A stretch of 64,000 nt of DNA from Pectinatus haikarae (GTDB lineage: Bacteria > Bacillota > Negativicutes > Selenomonadales > Selenomonadaceae). The stretch is taken from assembly GCF_015732185.1 (NCBI RefSeq), contig NZ_WIQM01000008.1:186001-250000 (forward strand). Reading direction: 5' to 3'. The notes under the pieces were generated by a model, which saw nothing but the letters and a program-made list of their open reading frames with translations, was not told where the DNA came from and made no database searches. Numbering within the stretch: the stretch's first letter is position 1; every line of letters begins with the position of its first letter. The translations under genes and the position numbers were made by a program. This document shows, piece by piece, positions 38,181 through 47,116 of this stretch.

Positions 38181-39143
38181 ATGATAAAAAGTATTGCCGT
38201 TTTAACTAGTGGGACCGATAGTCCGGGCATGAACGCTGCTATAAGAGCTGTAACGAGGGCGGTATTGTTTGAGAAAAAAACTGTCTGGGGAGTTAATGAT
38301 GGATTTTATGGGTTGGTACATGATGAGATGAACCTATTAAAATCGATATCGGTCAGTGACACTATTCAACGTGGGGGAACTTTTTTGGGAACAAGTTTTT
38401 GTCCTGAATTTGAAACGACCGCGGGAAGAAAAAGAGCCTTTGAAAATTTGAGGAAGCATAAAATCGACGGGATGATCGTTATCGGCGGAGATGGTACGAT
38501 GAAAGGTGCTAAAGTTTTCAGTGAAGAGTTTGCTTTTCCGATAGTGGGAATTCCCGCTACAATAGAAAATGATATTTGGGGGACTGACTATACTATAGGC
38601 TGCGATACTGCAGCTAATACGGTGGTTGAGGCGCTTAATAAACTGCGCGATACGGCACTTTCCCATCGCCGCGTTATTGTAGTAGAAGTATCGGGGAAAA
38701 AATGCGGGTGGCTGCCGATGGTATCGGGAATAGCCAGTGGGGCAGAATATATTTTAGTTCCCGAATACAGCATTGATATGGATGGATTAGTAAAAGCACT
38801 TAAAAAACGGCATACTTTAGAAAAAACATACAGCCTTATAGTAGTTGCCGATGGCTGCGGAGATATTATGAAAATAGGCAGGGAGATTGCCGAGAAAACG
38901 CATTTGGATACGCGTATTTCTGTGTTGGATCTTATTCTGCGCGGTGGTTCTCCTACTGTGGAGGATAGAGTGAAGGCAAGCCGTCTGGGTGAAAAAGCAG
39001 CATTGGCATTATTATCGGGTCTTTATGATATGGTAATAGGTTATGACAGAAATGATATTGTTACTATAGATTTGAAAGATGCTGTTGCCAATACGAAGGA
39101 GCTTGACAGAGAATATGCGCGTATTGCCAGAATTTTGACCTAA
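38181..39143 (+). CDS. Divergent 6-phosphofructokinase
   Basis: A 320-residue member of the phosphofructokinase family. Family motifs are recognisable: VLTSGTDSPGMNAAIRAVTR, RGGTFLGTSF, VIGGDGTMKGA (ATP rather than diphosphate type) and GTDYTIGCDTAANTVVEAL. Compared with the well-studied E. coli PfkA, several active-site positions differ: the catalytic TIDND is TIEND, EVMGRYCG is EVSGKKCG, LGHIQRGG is LDLILRGG, and the glutamate of the sugar site lies in a VVADGCGD context. So kinetics or substrate may differ from ordinary PfkA. An ATG at 38181 follows GGGAGGGGG. It is transcribed alone, with a bidirectional terminator after it. Confidence 0.8.
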   Translation: MIKSIAVLTSGTDSPGMNAAIRAVTRAVLFEKKTVWGVNDGFYGLVHDEMNLLKSISVSDTIQRGGTFLGTSFCPEFETTAGRKRAFENLRKHKIDGMIVIGGDGTMKGAKVFSEEFAFPIVGIPATIENDIWGTDYTIGCDTAANTVVEALNKLRDTALSHRRVIVVEVSGKKCGWLPMVSGIASGAEYILVPEYSIDMDGLVKALKKRHTLEKTYSLIVVADGCGDIMKIGREIAEKTHLDTRISVLDLILRGGSPTVEDRVKASRLGEKAALALLSGLYDMVIGYDRNDIVTIDLKDAVANTKELDREYARIARILT

Positions 39144-39185
39144 TAAGTCTTCATGCGGCAGCCGGAGCTTAAATTTATAGAGCAT

Positions 39186-39226
39186 AAAAATAAGGACCAT
39201 TTTATTTTGGTCCTTATTTTTGTGCA
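39186..39226. terminator. Bidirectional terminator between the phosphofructokinase gene and metH
   Basis: AAAAATAAGGACC / GGTCCTTATTTTT perfect stem with a ten-base loop; T runs on both strands. Confidence 0.85.
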
Positions 39227-39246
39227 GCCATATTATTAAAAAATAT

Positions 39247-41649
39247 TTACTGTGGGAAAGAATCATTTTTTCTCTTATTTGTGAGATTTTTTGCTATTTC
39301 CACGGCGACAACACCATCCGCGGCATATGCATCGGCTCCGGCACTGTCGGCATATTCCTGTGTGAGTACGGCACCGCCTACTATTACCTGAGCAGTTGAT
39401 CCTGCTTCTTTCAGAGAGGCTATGACGGCGTCAATTTGAGTCATAGTCGTGGTCATTAGTGAGCAGAGACCAACTATGTCAGCATCATTTTCGATGGCAG
39501 CTCGGACAATCTTTTCATTATCAACATCTTTGCCCAAATCTATAAGCTTAAAACCGTTATTTTCCAAAAGTGCGGAAACTATATTTTTTCCAAGATCGTG
39601 TATGTCACCCTTTACGGTAGCAATAACAACGGTTCCCTTGCTTTTTGCCAGCTGGGCCGGCAGGATCTCTTTTATTTTTAAGAACGCTTCTCGCATAGCT
39701 TCAGCAGAAAGCATGACCTGCGGTAAAAAAATTTTTTTGGCGCCAAAATTTTTACCAACAATATTCATTGCGGCTGTAAGAGCATTTTCCGTTATTTCAT
39801 TTGATGAATGTCCATTTTTTAAAGCTCTTTCCACCAGTCCGGCAATATTTTCCTTTTCTCCGGTTATGATAGACTGTTTAATTGCCTCAATAATATTTTC
39901 ATCTGTTATTTCAATTATTGAGGCAGGCTTGTCGACAGCTTGATCTGATGCATATAAACTGTATTTTTGGCCGTTTGAGTCTTTTCCATTTAAAGCAGAA
40001 GCAGCCAGTAATGTGTTTTTCATTAAATGATCATAAGGATTTATTATGGGAGCATCAAGACCGACTGCCAGGCACATGGCAAAAAAAGTACTATTTATAA
40101 GAGGTCTGTTGGGAAGTCCAAAAGATATATTTGATAAACCCATTGTCGAAGGGTAGCCAAACTCGCTGCGGTACAGAGATAAGGCTGTTAATACTTCAAC
40201 AGCGGCAGTTTTATCTGCGGCAATAGTCATTACCAGACAATCGAGAATAAAATCATTGTCATGCAGTCCGAATTTTTTGGCAGCCGTAATTATTTTTTTC
40301 AGAATAGCGATGCGTTCATTTCCCGTTTTGGGCAGTCCCTTATCGGATAAGGGAAGGCATAGGACCGCAGCACCATATCTTTTTGCCAGCGGCAGAAAAT
40401 ATTTTAAACGATCAGGTTCTGCAGAAACTGAATTTATGAGTGCACGTCCGGGATAGGCTTTTAATCCTGCTTCCAGAGCTTTTGGATCGCTGGTATCTAT
40501 CGACAGGGGAGTAGGTACTATCTGAGATATTTCTTTTATTGCTTTTTCCATGGCAATGGATTGATCAATGCCACCCACGCCCATATTGACATCAAGAATG
40601 TCAGCACCGGCATTTGTCTGCTCTACAGCTTCTTTTTTTACAGATATGAAGGACCCTGTTTTTATCTCAGCAGCAAGCTTTTTACGGCCGGTCGGATTTA
40701 TTCGTTCACCAATGAGTTTTGTCGGAAGATCTGCACCAATAAAAATAGTCTTGGTGCGGCTGGTCAGAGCAAGCCTTTTTAGCGGTGACTTGCGTATAGG
40801 ATCAGACTGATCCGCAATAGCATTTTTTATTGCGGCTATATGTGCGGGGGTTGTCCCACAGCAGCCGCCGACAAAAGAGGCACCTGCTTCTACCAGTTTT
40901 GGCGCCCAGCTGCCCATATCATCGGGAGTCATCGGAAATACAGTTTGTCCGCCTATCAAGTGAGGCATGCCGGCGTTAGGCTGAACACTGATAGGACACC
41001 TGCAATTGTCGGCGAGTATTTTTACTATGGGAAGTAATTCCTCAGGCCCGGTGGAGCAGTTGGCTCCGATAATATCAGCTCCCATTGCTTCAAGTGTGAT
41101 CGCTGCAGTCTGCGGATCGGTTCCGGTAACGGTTCTGGCATCTTCAGAATATGACATTTGGCAGATGACGGGAATTGCAGGAGAGGCATCTTTGACGGCT
41201 AAGAGAGCTGCTCTCATTTCCTGCAGATCTATACATGTTTCGATTAATAGATAATCCGCACCGCCTTCTATCAATGCGTGTGCCTGTTCAAAATATGCTT
41301 TATATACTTCATCAAAGCTGATATCACCAAGTGGGTCGATAAATCTGCCGATAGGGCCCATTGAGCCGGCAACTTTGCAGCGGCCTTGTGCAGCCGCTTT
41401 TGCATTTTTTACACCAGCAATATTTATTTCACGTACCTTGTCAGCTAAATTATAATGTGAAAGTTTCAAGGAGCTGGCACCAAAAGTGTTGGTTTCAATA
41501 ATGGTCGATCCAGCGGAAATATACTGTTTATGGACATCGATAATAGCAGCAGTATTATTGAGATTAAGTATTTCAGGACATGCTCCTGTTTTTAAAATAC
41601 CGGCTGACTGCAAAATAGTGCCCATGGCTCCGTCAAATATATTAAGCAT
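39247..41649 (-). CDS. metH: Cobalamin-dependent methionine synthase lacking the activation domain
   Basis: Transfers a methyl group from methyltetrahydrofolate via B12 to homocysteine. The 800 residues hold the homocysteine domain (about 1-290) with zinc cysteines in GANCSTGPEE and GGCCGTTPAHI, the folate domain (about 310-570) starting LIGERINPTGRKKL, and the cobalamin modules (about 600-800) with the DxHxxG motif GDIHDLGKNIV. The chain ends without the SAM-dependent activation domain, which is encoded by the separate gene upstream (41709-42374). The two are co-oriented with a 59-base gap that contains a parS-like sequence. Confidence 0.94.
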   Translation of the reverse strand: MLNIFDGAMGTILQSAGILKTGACPEILNLNNTAAIIDVHKQYISAGSTIIETNTFGASSLKLSHYNLADKVREINIAGVKNAKAAAQGRCKVAGSMGPIGRFIDPLGDISFDEVYKAYFEQAHALIEGGADYLLIETCIDLQEMRAALLAVKDASPAIPVICQMSYSEDARTVTGTDPQTAAITLEAMGADIIGANCSTGPEELLPIVKILADNCRCPISVQPNAGMPHLIGGQTVFPMTPDDMGSWAPKLVEAGASFVGGCCGTTPAHIAAIKNAIADQSDPIRKSPLKRLALTSRTKTIFIGADLPTKLIGERINPTGRKKLAAEIKTGSFISVKKEAVEQTNAGADILDVNMGVGGIDQSIAMEKAIKEISQIVPTPLSIDTSDPKALEAGLKAYPGRALINSVSAEPDRLKYFLPLAKRYGAAVLCLPLSDKGLPKTGNERIAILKKIITAAKKFGLHDNDFILDCLVMTIAADKTAAVEVLTALSLYRSEFGYPSTMGLSNISFGLPNRPLINSTFFAMCLAVGLDAPIINPYDHLMKNTLLAASALNGKDSNGQKYSLYASDQAVDKPASIIEITDENIIEAIKQSIITGEKENIAGLVERALKNGHSSNEITENALTAAMNIVGKNFGAKKIFLPQVMLSAEAMREAFLKIKEILPAQLAKSKGTVVIATVKGDIHDLGKNIVSALLENNGFKLIDLGKDVDNEKIVRAAIENDADIVGLCSLMTTTMTQIDAVIASLKEAGSTAQVIVGGAVLTQEYADSAGADAYAADGVVAVEIAKNLTNKRKNDSFPQ

Positions 41650-41668
41650 AGATATTAACTCCTTTTAA

Positions 41669-41684
41669 TGTTGCACGTGAAACA
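41669..41684. promoter_or_regulatory. parS: parS site, near-consensus
   Basis: TGTTGCACGTGAAACA differs from the Bacillus parS consensus TGTTTCACGTGAAACA at one position. It is in the gap between metH and the activation-domain gene, 1.1 kb from parA. ParB is expected to bind and spread from it. Confidence 0.8.
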
Positions 41685-41708
41685 TGCAGTAAGTTTATTG
41701 AATCTTTG

Positions 41709-42374
41709 TTATTGTATACGGGAAGAACAATTTTTTTGCGGGCATGTAGCACAGGAAGGTCTTTGCGGAGTGAAGGGATCTGTCTCAGGCACAAGTCCGA
41801 TGATAGCAGTAACAGATTTTCTGGGAGTCAGCATCATGGATGAAGTATATTCTATTCCTATGGCAGACGCGTTAGTCAGACGAAGCATATGCGGCTGACA
41901 GCTTATATCCCAATCGCCATATCCTGGGCTGAATCGCCAAATACGTTTATAGCCAAGCGGCTTGATCGAAATATCAATGTTTTTTTCAAGACCGTCAGCT
42001 ACTTGTTCAACTGCAGCTGTGGCTGCTGCATCAAGCAGCAGCCCGTGTGTGTAGCTTCCCTCATGGAAATTTTTTTCAATGGCAGTTTCAATATTACTGC
42101 CTGCTGTCACAGAAAGTAATATCACTTTTTCAGAATGGCTCAGATGCTTAAGAATTTTACTGCCCTGCAGTCTAAACGGAACAGAAGCGGAAACGATACC
42201 TTTGATGTTGTCATAGTTATACATTTCCCAGCTTCCTCGCGGTTCTGCAAGATATACCATTTCGTTGCAGGCAGCGATAATAGCTTGTTCACTGAAATCA
42301 GCGGCAGAAAGACCGGCATAGCGTCGTGTTTCCTTTATATCAACAGTTCTTAAAGGAGGATTATATATCGGCAT
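41709..42374 (-). CDS. Stand-alone methionine synthase activation domain protein
   Basis: A 222-residue protein equivalent to the C-terminal, SAM-binding activation domain of MetH, which reductively remethylates inactive B12. Motifs include the RYAGLS start, LFSVTAGSNIE-like LLSVTAGSNIETAIEK, GLLLDAAATAAVEQVAD, FSPGYGDWDIS and SAIGIEYTSSMMLTPRKSVTAIIGL. The ATG at 42374 is preceded by GGTGG; the open frame runs 84 codons further upstream with no family residues. The C-terminus carries cysteines CATCPQKNC, which are unusual for the domain. It precedes metH in the same direction. Confidence 0.88.
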   Translation of the reverse strand: MPIYNPPLRTVDIKETRRYAGLSAADFSEQAIIAACNEMVYLAEPRGSWEMYNYDNIKGIVSASVPFRLQGSKILKHLSHSEKVILLSVTAGSNIETAIEKNFHEGSYTHGLLLDAAATAAVEQVADGLEKNIDISIKPLGYKRIWRFSPGYGDWDISCQPHMLRLTNASAIGIEYTSSMMLTPRKSVTAIIGLVPETDPFTPQRPSCATCPQKNCSSRIQ

Positions 42375-42812
42375 GGGAGCAGACCACCTTATGAAATAAA
42401 ATAGTAAAAATAGTATGTAGAATTCAGAAATATTTCCGGCTGGCAGGTTAAAAAATGGATAGCAGCGAATAAATCTGAAAGGTGAAAAGCACAATTGATG
42501 ATTTTCTGCTGAATAATATTTATACAGTGAATGAAGATAATTGCGGTAAATATCAATGCGGTTTATATTGCTGTTAAAAATTATTTTCTGTAGGAAAGAA
42601 GTATAATATATTCTATCATAAAACAATTATCTGTGGTAATATAGAAAATTTTTAGCTGGATATAGTATATGCCTTAGTAAAAAATGTTTTGTGAATATGC
42701 GGCTGAAAATGGAAAAAATGAATATTGATGATAAAATGAATGTATTAATGGACAAGAGAGTTTTCTGCAGAGGGTCATTTAATTGACACGCAGATCAATA
42801 AGGGGAGATCAG
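42375..42812. other. Intergenic region between the activation-domain gene and parA
   Basis: A 438-base AT-rich gap between divergent genes. The activation-domain frame stays open to 42626 but lacks codon-like composition. I see no RNA structure or riboswitch (no cobalamin or SAM box); promoters for the two divergent transcripts are expected here. Confidence 0.5.
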
Positions 42813-43571
42813 ATGACAAAGATAATTGCTATAGCAAATCAAAAAGGCGGCGTAGGAAAAACTACCACTGCAATTAACTTAAGTGCAGCTTTTGTTAAGG
42901 CAGATAAAAAGGTAATGCTGATAGATGCTGATCCGCAGGGAAATGCTACAAGTGGCTGCGGTATTGAAAAAGGACAGATAGAGAAGTCACTGTATGATTT
43001 ATTGCTCAGAGAAGAAAAAATAAAAGAAATTCTGCGAAAAACGAAGAGCGGAATAGATATTTTACCTGCAACTATAGATTTGGCTGGTGCAGAAGTGGAA
43101 CTTGTGGCGATGTTTTCACGTGAAACAAAGTTAAAAAAAGCATTGGATAAAGTAAAAGCAGAGTATGATTATGTCGTAATCGATTGTCCGCCCTCCTTGG
43201 GATTGCTGACTATAAATGCGCTGACTGCTGCTGATTCAGTAATTTTGCCATTGCAGTGTGAGTATTATGCGTTGGAAGGGATGACACAAATTTTGAATAC
43301 TATAAATTTGGTAAAAGAAAATCTAAATGAAAAATTGTTTTTGGAAGGAGTTGTACTGACAATGTATGACAGCAGAACGAAGCTATCAGCGCAAGTGGCA
43401 GAGGAAGTGAACAGACATTTTCCTGAAAAATTATATAAAACGATAATTCCCCGCAATGTGCGATTGAGCGAGGCTCCATCATACGGATGCCCGATAAATG
43501 AATATGATCCTTCATCAAGAGGCGCTGCCGCATACGCGGCATTGGCGGACGAGGTGATGTCTCATGCCTAA
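42813..43571 (+). CDS. parA: Chromosome partition ATPase ParA (Soj)
   Basis: A 252-residue Walker-type ATPase that moves ParB-parS complexes. The deviant Walker A is IANQKGGVGKTTTAINL with the signature lysine, followed by LIDADPQGNAT and VIDCPPSLGLLTINAL. I chose ATG 42813, right after AGGGGAGA; a TTG 30 bases earlier would add ten residues. The stop overlaps parB by eight bases. A parS-like sequence lies inside its coding region. Confidence 0.95.
   Translation: MTKIIAIANQKGGVGKTTTAINLSAAFVKADKKVMLIDADPQGNATSGCGIEKGQIEKSLYDLLLREEKIKEILRKTKSGIDILPATIDLAGAEVELVAMFSRETKLKKALDKVKAEYDYVVIDCPPSLGLLTINALTAADSVILPLQCEYYALEGMTQILNTINLVKENLNEKLFLEGVVLTMYDSRTKLSAQVAEEVNRHFPEKLYKTIIPRNVRLSEAPSYGCPINEYDPSSRGAAAYAALADEVMSHA
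43112..43127. promoter_or_regulatory. parS: parS-like site within parA
   Basis: GTTTTCACGTGAAACA contains the palindromic core TTTCACGTGAAA; on the other strand it reads TGTTTCACGTGAAAAC, 14 of 16 matching the parS consensus. Location inside the partition operon is typical. Confidence 0.65.
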
Positions 43572-44466
43572 AAATACACATACTGGCTTGGGACGGGGTC
43601 TGGGAGCTTTGTTGAATAATATTGAAATTGACAGTAAAGAAAAAATAGAACAGATCAATACAAATGATATAAGAACAAATCCTTTTCAACCACGCTCGAA
43701 TTTCGACGAGAAATCCATTACAGAATTGGCACAGTCAATTGAAAAATGTGGTATATTGCAGCCTGTTTTGCTGAGAAAAATTTCGGAAGGATATCAATTG
43801 ATAAGTGGAGAAAGGAGATGGCGTGCATGTAAAAAAATAAAACTTGATGTAATACCGGCGATAATACGTGATTATTCGGATAGGGAAGTAGCCCAAATTG
43901 CGCTTATTGAAAATTTGCAGAGAGAAGATCTAAATGCTATGGAGGAGGCTTCAGCCTATTCACGGCTTCTTTCAGAAACAGGAATCACGCAGAATGAGCT
44001 TTCACAATATATAGGGAAAAGCCGCAGCCACGTGGCAAATTTTTTACGGCTCCTGCATTTAGCCAAACCTATACAACTCCTCATAATGGAAGGAAATCTT
44101 AATATGGGACAAGCTAAACCTCTGTTGGCGATAAAAGATGAAAAGCTTCAGGAGAAGACAGCTGTGTATATATTGGCCAATGAATTATCAGCAAGAGAAG
44201 CTGAAGATGTGGTAAAAAAGATATTGCAAAAACAAACCGATATAGATGGAAAAAGGAAAAAACATTTTGCTGATGATGTTTTTATAGCAGATATAGAAGA
44301 AAAATTGGCACTCCTCCTGGGAACGAAAGTAAATATTAAGACAGGTACCAGAAAAAACAAAATTGAAATAGAATTCGGCTCTGCTGAGGATTTGGACAGA
44401 ATAATTGATGCTGTGATGAAGAAAGATGAGAAAAAGGAAATAGCAGAGCATGAATTTTTCATATAA
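43564..44466 (+). CDS. parB: Chromosome partition protein ParB (Spo0J)
   Basis: CTP-dependent clamp that loads at parS. The N-terminal GLGRGLGALLNN is the ParA-activating tail, IRTNPFQPRSNFD and LISGERRWRACK (GERRxR, CTP-binding) follow, then ENLQREDLNAMEEASAYS and the helix-turn-helix LSQYIGKSRSHVANFLRLL. The C-terminal dimer region ends IDAVMK. At 300 residues it is normal in length. It overlaps parA. Confidence 0.95.
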   Translation: MPKNTHTGLGRGLGALLNNIEIDSKEKIEQINTNDIRTNPFQPRSNFDEKSITELAQSIEKCGILQPVLLRKISEGYQLISGERRWRACKKIKLDVIPAIIRDYSDREVAQIALIENLQREDLNAMEEASAYSRLLSETGITQNELSQYIGKSRSHVANFLRLLHLAKPIQLLIMEGNLNMGQAKPLLAIKDEKLQEKTAVYILANELSAREAEDVVKKILQKQTDIDGKRKKHFADDVFIADIEEKLALLLGTKVNIKTGTRKNKIEIEFGSAEDLDRIIDAVMKKDEKKEIAEHEFFI

Positions 44467-44614
44467 GTTTTGATAAGAAAATTATTTTTGTGGTATAATA
44501 ACTTGTACTCACGGTTGAAAAATTTTGAGTAATTGGTTATGGGCAGCCAATAGAGGTGTTTTTTTAATTCCGTAAAAAATAAGCCTATTTTTAGATAAAG
44601 GAGATTAGTAGAAC

Positions 44615-45118
44615 ATGACAAATGGTTCTATAGGAATGATGAATGAAACAGTATTGTATATAATAGCTGCGATGGCGGTATTACTTTTGATAGCTTATAT
44701 AATCACAGTAATTTTGATGGTAAAGCTGGGAAATATGAAAAAACGCTATAAAGAGATGATGCAGGGTGTCGATTCAAAAGATTTAGAAAATATGCTGTTG
44801 GAACATATTTCAAAAGTGGAAAAGGTAATGCAGCAAAATACCGAAATAGAGATGGAAAATAAAAAAATTCGTGATATTTTGCAGAATGTGATCCAAAAAG
44901 TCGGAGTGGTACGGTTTGCTGCCTTCGAGGATGTCGGTGGCGATTTGAGTTATGCAGTCGCCCTTTTGGACAGGAAAAATTCGGGAATTATACTGTCCGG
45001 TATATTTAGCCGCAATAGTTCGACCACATATATGAAACCTGTAGATAAGGGTCATTCTTCATATAAGCTTTCCGATGAAGAAAATGAAGCTCTGAATAAG
45101 GCAATTTCGCAATCATAA
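44615..45118 (+). CDS. DUF4446 family protein, single membrane helix
   Basis: A 167-residue protein with one N-terminal membrane helix (about 12-36), a charged coiled-coil stretch (about 45-90) and then a soluble domain. VGVVRFAAFEDVGGDLSYAVALLD and GIILSGIFSRNSSTTYMKPVDKG match DUF4446, a family often encoded near parAB in Firmicutes. Its role is unknown. It follows parB by 148 bases and ends with a strong terminator. Confidence 0.85.
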   Translation: MTNGSIGMMNETVLYIIAAMAVLLLIAYIITVILMVKLGNMKKRYKEMMQGVDSKDLENMLLEHISKVEKVMQQNTEIEMENKKIRDILQNVIQKVGVVRFAAFEDVGGDLSYAVALLDRKNSGIILSGIFSRNSSTTYMKPVDKGHSSYKLSDEENEALNKAISQS

Positions 45119-45130
45119 TTTAACTAAGGT

Positions 45131-45168
45131 AAACCTAAAACTGATTTACAGCAGTTTTAGGTTTTTTT
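45131..45168 (+). terminator. Terminator after the DUF4446 gene
   Basis: AACCTAAAACTG / CAGTTTTAGGTT stem followed by seven T residues. Confidence 0.85.
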
Positions 45169-45695
45169 ATAAAAATATTCATAAAACCAATTGAATTGAT
45201 TGGCATTGATGCATAGTTTAGCAGTGATGATTTGCCAATGTGCAACAGCAGAGAAAAAAATATATTTCAGTGATGAGCCTATTAGAAAATGTCTAAATAT
45301 AAAGCTGTTATCCATGGAAAAAGTATATGAATGATATAAAAAATATTACAATGATTACAAAAATATTTGATGGCTGTATATACTTGTAATGGAAAAGAAA
45401 TAGTGTTAGACTGAAAAAGTAGCAGATTTGTTTTTAGTAATGTATTATATTTTTCGTCTTTTCAGAGATAGTTTGCCGCTGCGGGCAAATATTGTTCAAC
45501 ATTGACTTCTAAGTGTGGATGAAAGTGAATTCATTTGAGCTTAGGAGTTTATTTACGTGAAACAGAAGAATATAAAGTCGGCAAGTTATACTGTGCAGGA
45601 GAAGCTGTCAGCAAATTTATGGGCATCAACAGGCAGGCTGCTTAATTGCATGGACTGGTTGTGAAAAAATGAAAAATAATTCGTGAGGCGATCTT
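45169..45695. other. Gene-free region upstream of cfa
   Basis: A 527-base gap. A 6-bp hairpin TTTGCC / GGCAAA is at 45472-45488. A degenerate parS, TTATTTACGTGAAACA (45549-45564), differs from the consensus in three positions. Around 45600-45650 a short open frame reads GEAVSKFMGINRQAA before a stop, like the helix-turn-helix of a BirA-type regulator; it may be a relic. No complete gene is seen. Confidence 0.5.
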
Positions 45696-46886
45696 ATGTT
45701 GAAAAAGGCTGCATTAAAAACTGCATTAAAATTATGGAATAAGGGTGGTTTTTCTGTACAATTTTGGGATGGAGAAGAAAAAAATTATGGAGAAGAGACC
45801 CCAAAATTTAAAATAATTTTTCATCGTGAACCGACATTAACAGATATCAAAGATATGAATACGGATCTTGTGCTGACTCTCGGACAGGCTTACATGGATG
45901 GCAGTATAGATTTTGAAGGCTCTCTAGATGATGTTATAGCGGTCATGTTCAAAAATCAAAACGGTGATGTAAAAAAATATGCACTTGATGAATTAAAGAG
46001 AAAAATGTTTTCTGGAATTGAGGAACAGGAAAAGCAAAACATTCACAGTCATTATGACTTGGGCAATGATTTTTATGCGAAGTGGCTCGATAAGACAATG
46101 TCATATTCGTGTGCATATTTTAAACATGAAACGGATACATTAGATGAAGCACAGCTTCACAAAATAGATCATTCTTTGCAAAAATTGTTGCTGAAAAAGG
46201 ATGAGACTCTCCTTGATATAGGCTGCGGGTGGGGCTGGCTCATAATAAGAGCGGCACAGCAATATGGAGTCAATGCAGTAGGCATAACATTAAGTGAGGA
46301 GCAATATGCCGGGGCCACAGAAAGAATAAAAAAACTTGGTCTTGAAGATAAGGTAAGGGTTTTACTGCTTAACTATATGGACCTTGATATTGAAAAATAT
46401 CAATTTGATAAAATCGTAAGTATAGGGATGTTTGAACATGTCGGGAAGGAGTTTCTACCTCTTTATCTGCATAAGGTGAATACGTTACTGAAAACTGGAG
46501 GACTATTTCTGCTTCATTCGATAATGGGTTATACTGAGGCACCGACTAATGGATGGATAAAGCGATATATTTTTCCGGGAGGATATATACCGACTGTGCG
46601 TGAAACAGTAAATCTATTCCCCGATTTTAATTTTTATTTACTTCATATGGAAAGTTTACGCCGTCATTATGCACGTACACTTGACGAGTGGTATAAAAAT
46701 TTTCTTGCATGCAAGGATACATTGCCGGCTAAATATGATGAACAATTTAAAAGAATGTGGGGACTTTATCTTTCCGGCTGCGCATCTGCTTTTAGGACGG
46801 GCAATATAGACGTTGTGCAGTATTTGTTGAGCAAGGGAATAAATAACGATCTGCCGATGACCGATGAATATATGTATGAAAAATGA
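45696..46886 (+). CDS. cfa: Cyclopropane-fatty-acyl-phospholipid synthase
   Basis: Adds a methylene bridge to unsaturated acyl chains of membrane lipids using SAM. Over 396 residues the core shows IHSHYDLGNDFYAKWLDKTMSYSCAYF, the SAM-binding LLDIGCGWGWLIIRAAQ, VGITLSEEQYAGA, KIVSIGMFEHVG and FIFPGGYIPTVRE-like IKRYIFPGGYIPTV. FFLHSI-type HSIMG is present too. The N-terminal lipid-binding part begins ALKLWNKGG. A GAGGCG ribosome site lies upstream. It is transcribed alone. Confidence 0.95.
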   Translation: MLKKAALKTALKLWNKGGFSVQFWDGEEKNYGEETPKFKIIFHREPTLTDIKDMNTDLVLTLGQAYMDGSIDFEGSLDDVIAVMFKNQNGDVKKYALDELKRKMFSGIEEQEKQNIHSHYDLGNDFYAKWLDKTMSYSCAYFKHETDTLDEAQLHKIDHSLQKLLLKKDETLLDIGCGWGWLIIRAAQQYGVNAVGITLSEEQYAGATERIKKLGLEDKVRVLLLNYMDLDIEKYQFDKIVSIGMFEHVGKEFLPLYLHKVNTLLKTGGLFLLHSIMGYTEAPTNGWIKRYIFPGGYIPTVRETVNLFPDFNFYLLHMESLRRHYARTLDEWYKNFLACKDTLPAKYDEQFKRMWGLYLSGCASAFRTGNIDVVQYLLSKGINNDLPMTDEYMYEK

Positions 46887-46942
46887 TATATTGCACTTGA
46901 TCAGGCAATAAAAAATTCAGGTGTTATATTTTAGAGACAAGG

Positions 46943-46987
46943 GACGGCTGCTGTGAATATTATTCATAATGGCCGTCTTTTGTTTTT
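46943..46987 (+). terminator. Terminator after cfa
   Basis: GACGGC / GCCGTC with an inner TGAATATTATTCA palindrome, then TTTTGTTTTTG. Confidence 0.75.
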
Positions 46988-47116
46988 GATAAATATAATT
47001 ACAAATATTACATAGTAATTAAGAACAAATCTTGACAAAATAAATGATTTTATTTAATATAAAGCTATAAATATAGACTAAAGTTATTATCCATTCATGA
47101 AGAAAAATTTTCATTT

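Noticed and set aside
42375-42626. N-terminal extension of the methionine synthase activation-domain protein
   Set aside because: The frame stays open by chance in AT-rich sequence; the residues match nothing in the family, and a ribosome site precedes the ATG at 42374.
42375-42812. Cobalamin or SAM riboswitch upstream of the metH genes
   Set aside because: No B12 box or SAM-riboswitch core was found, and the region is AT-rich without stable stems.
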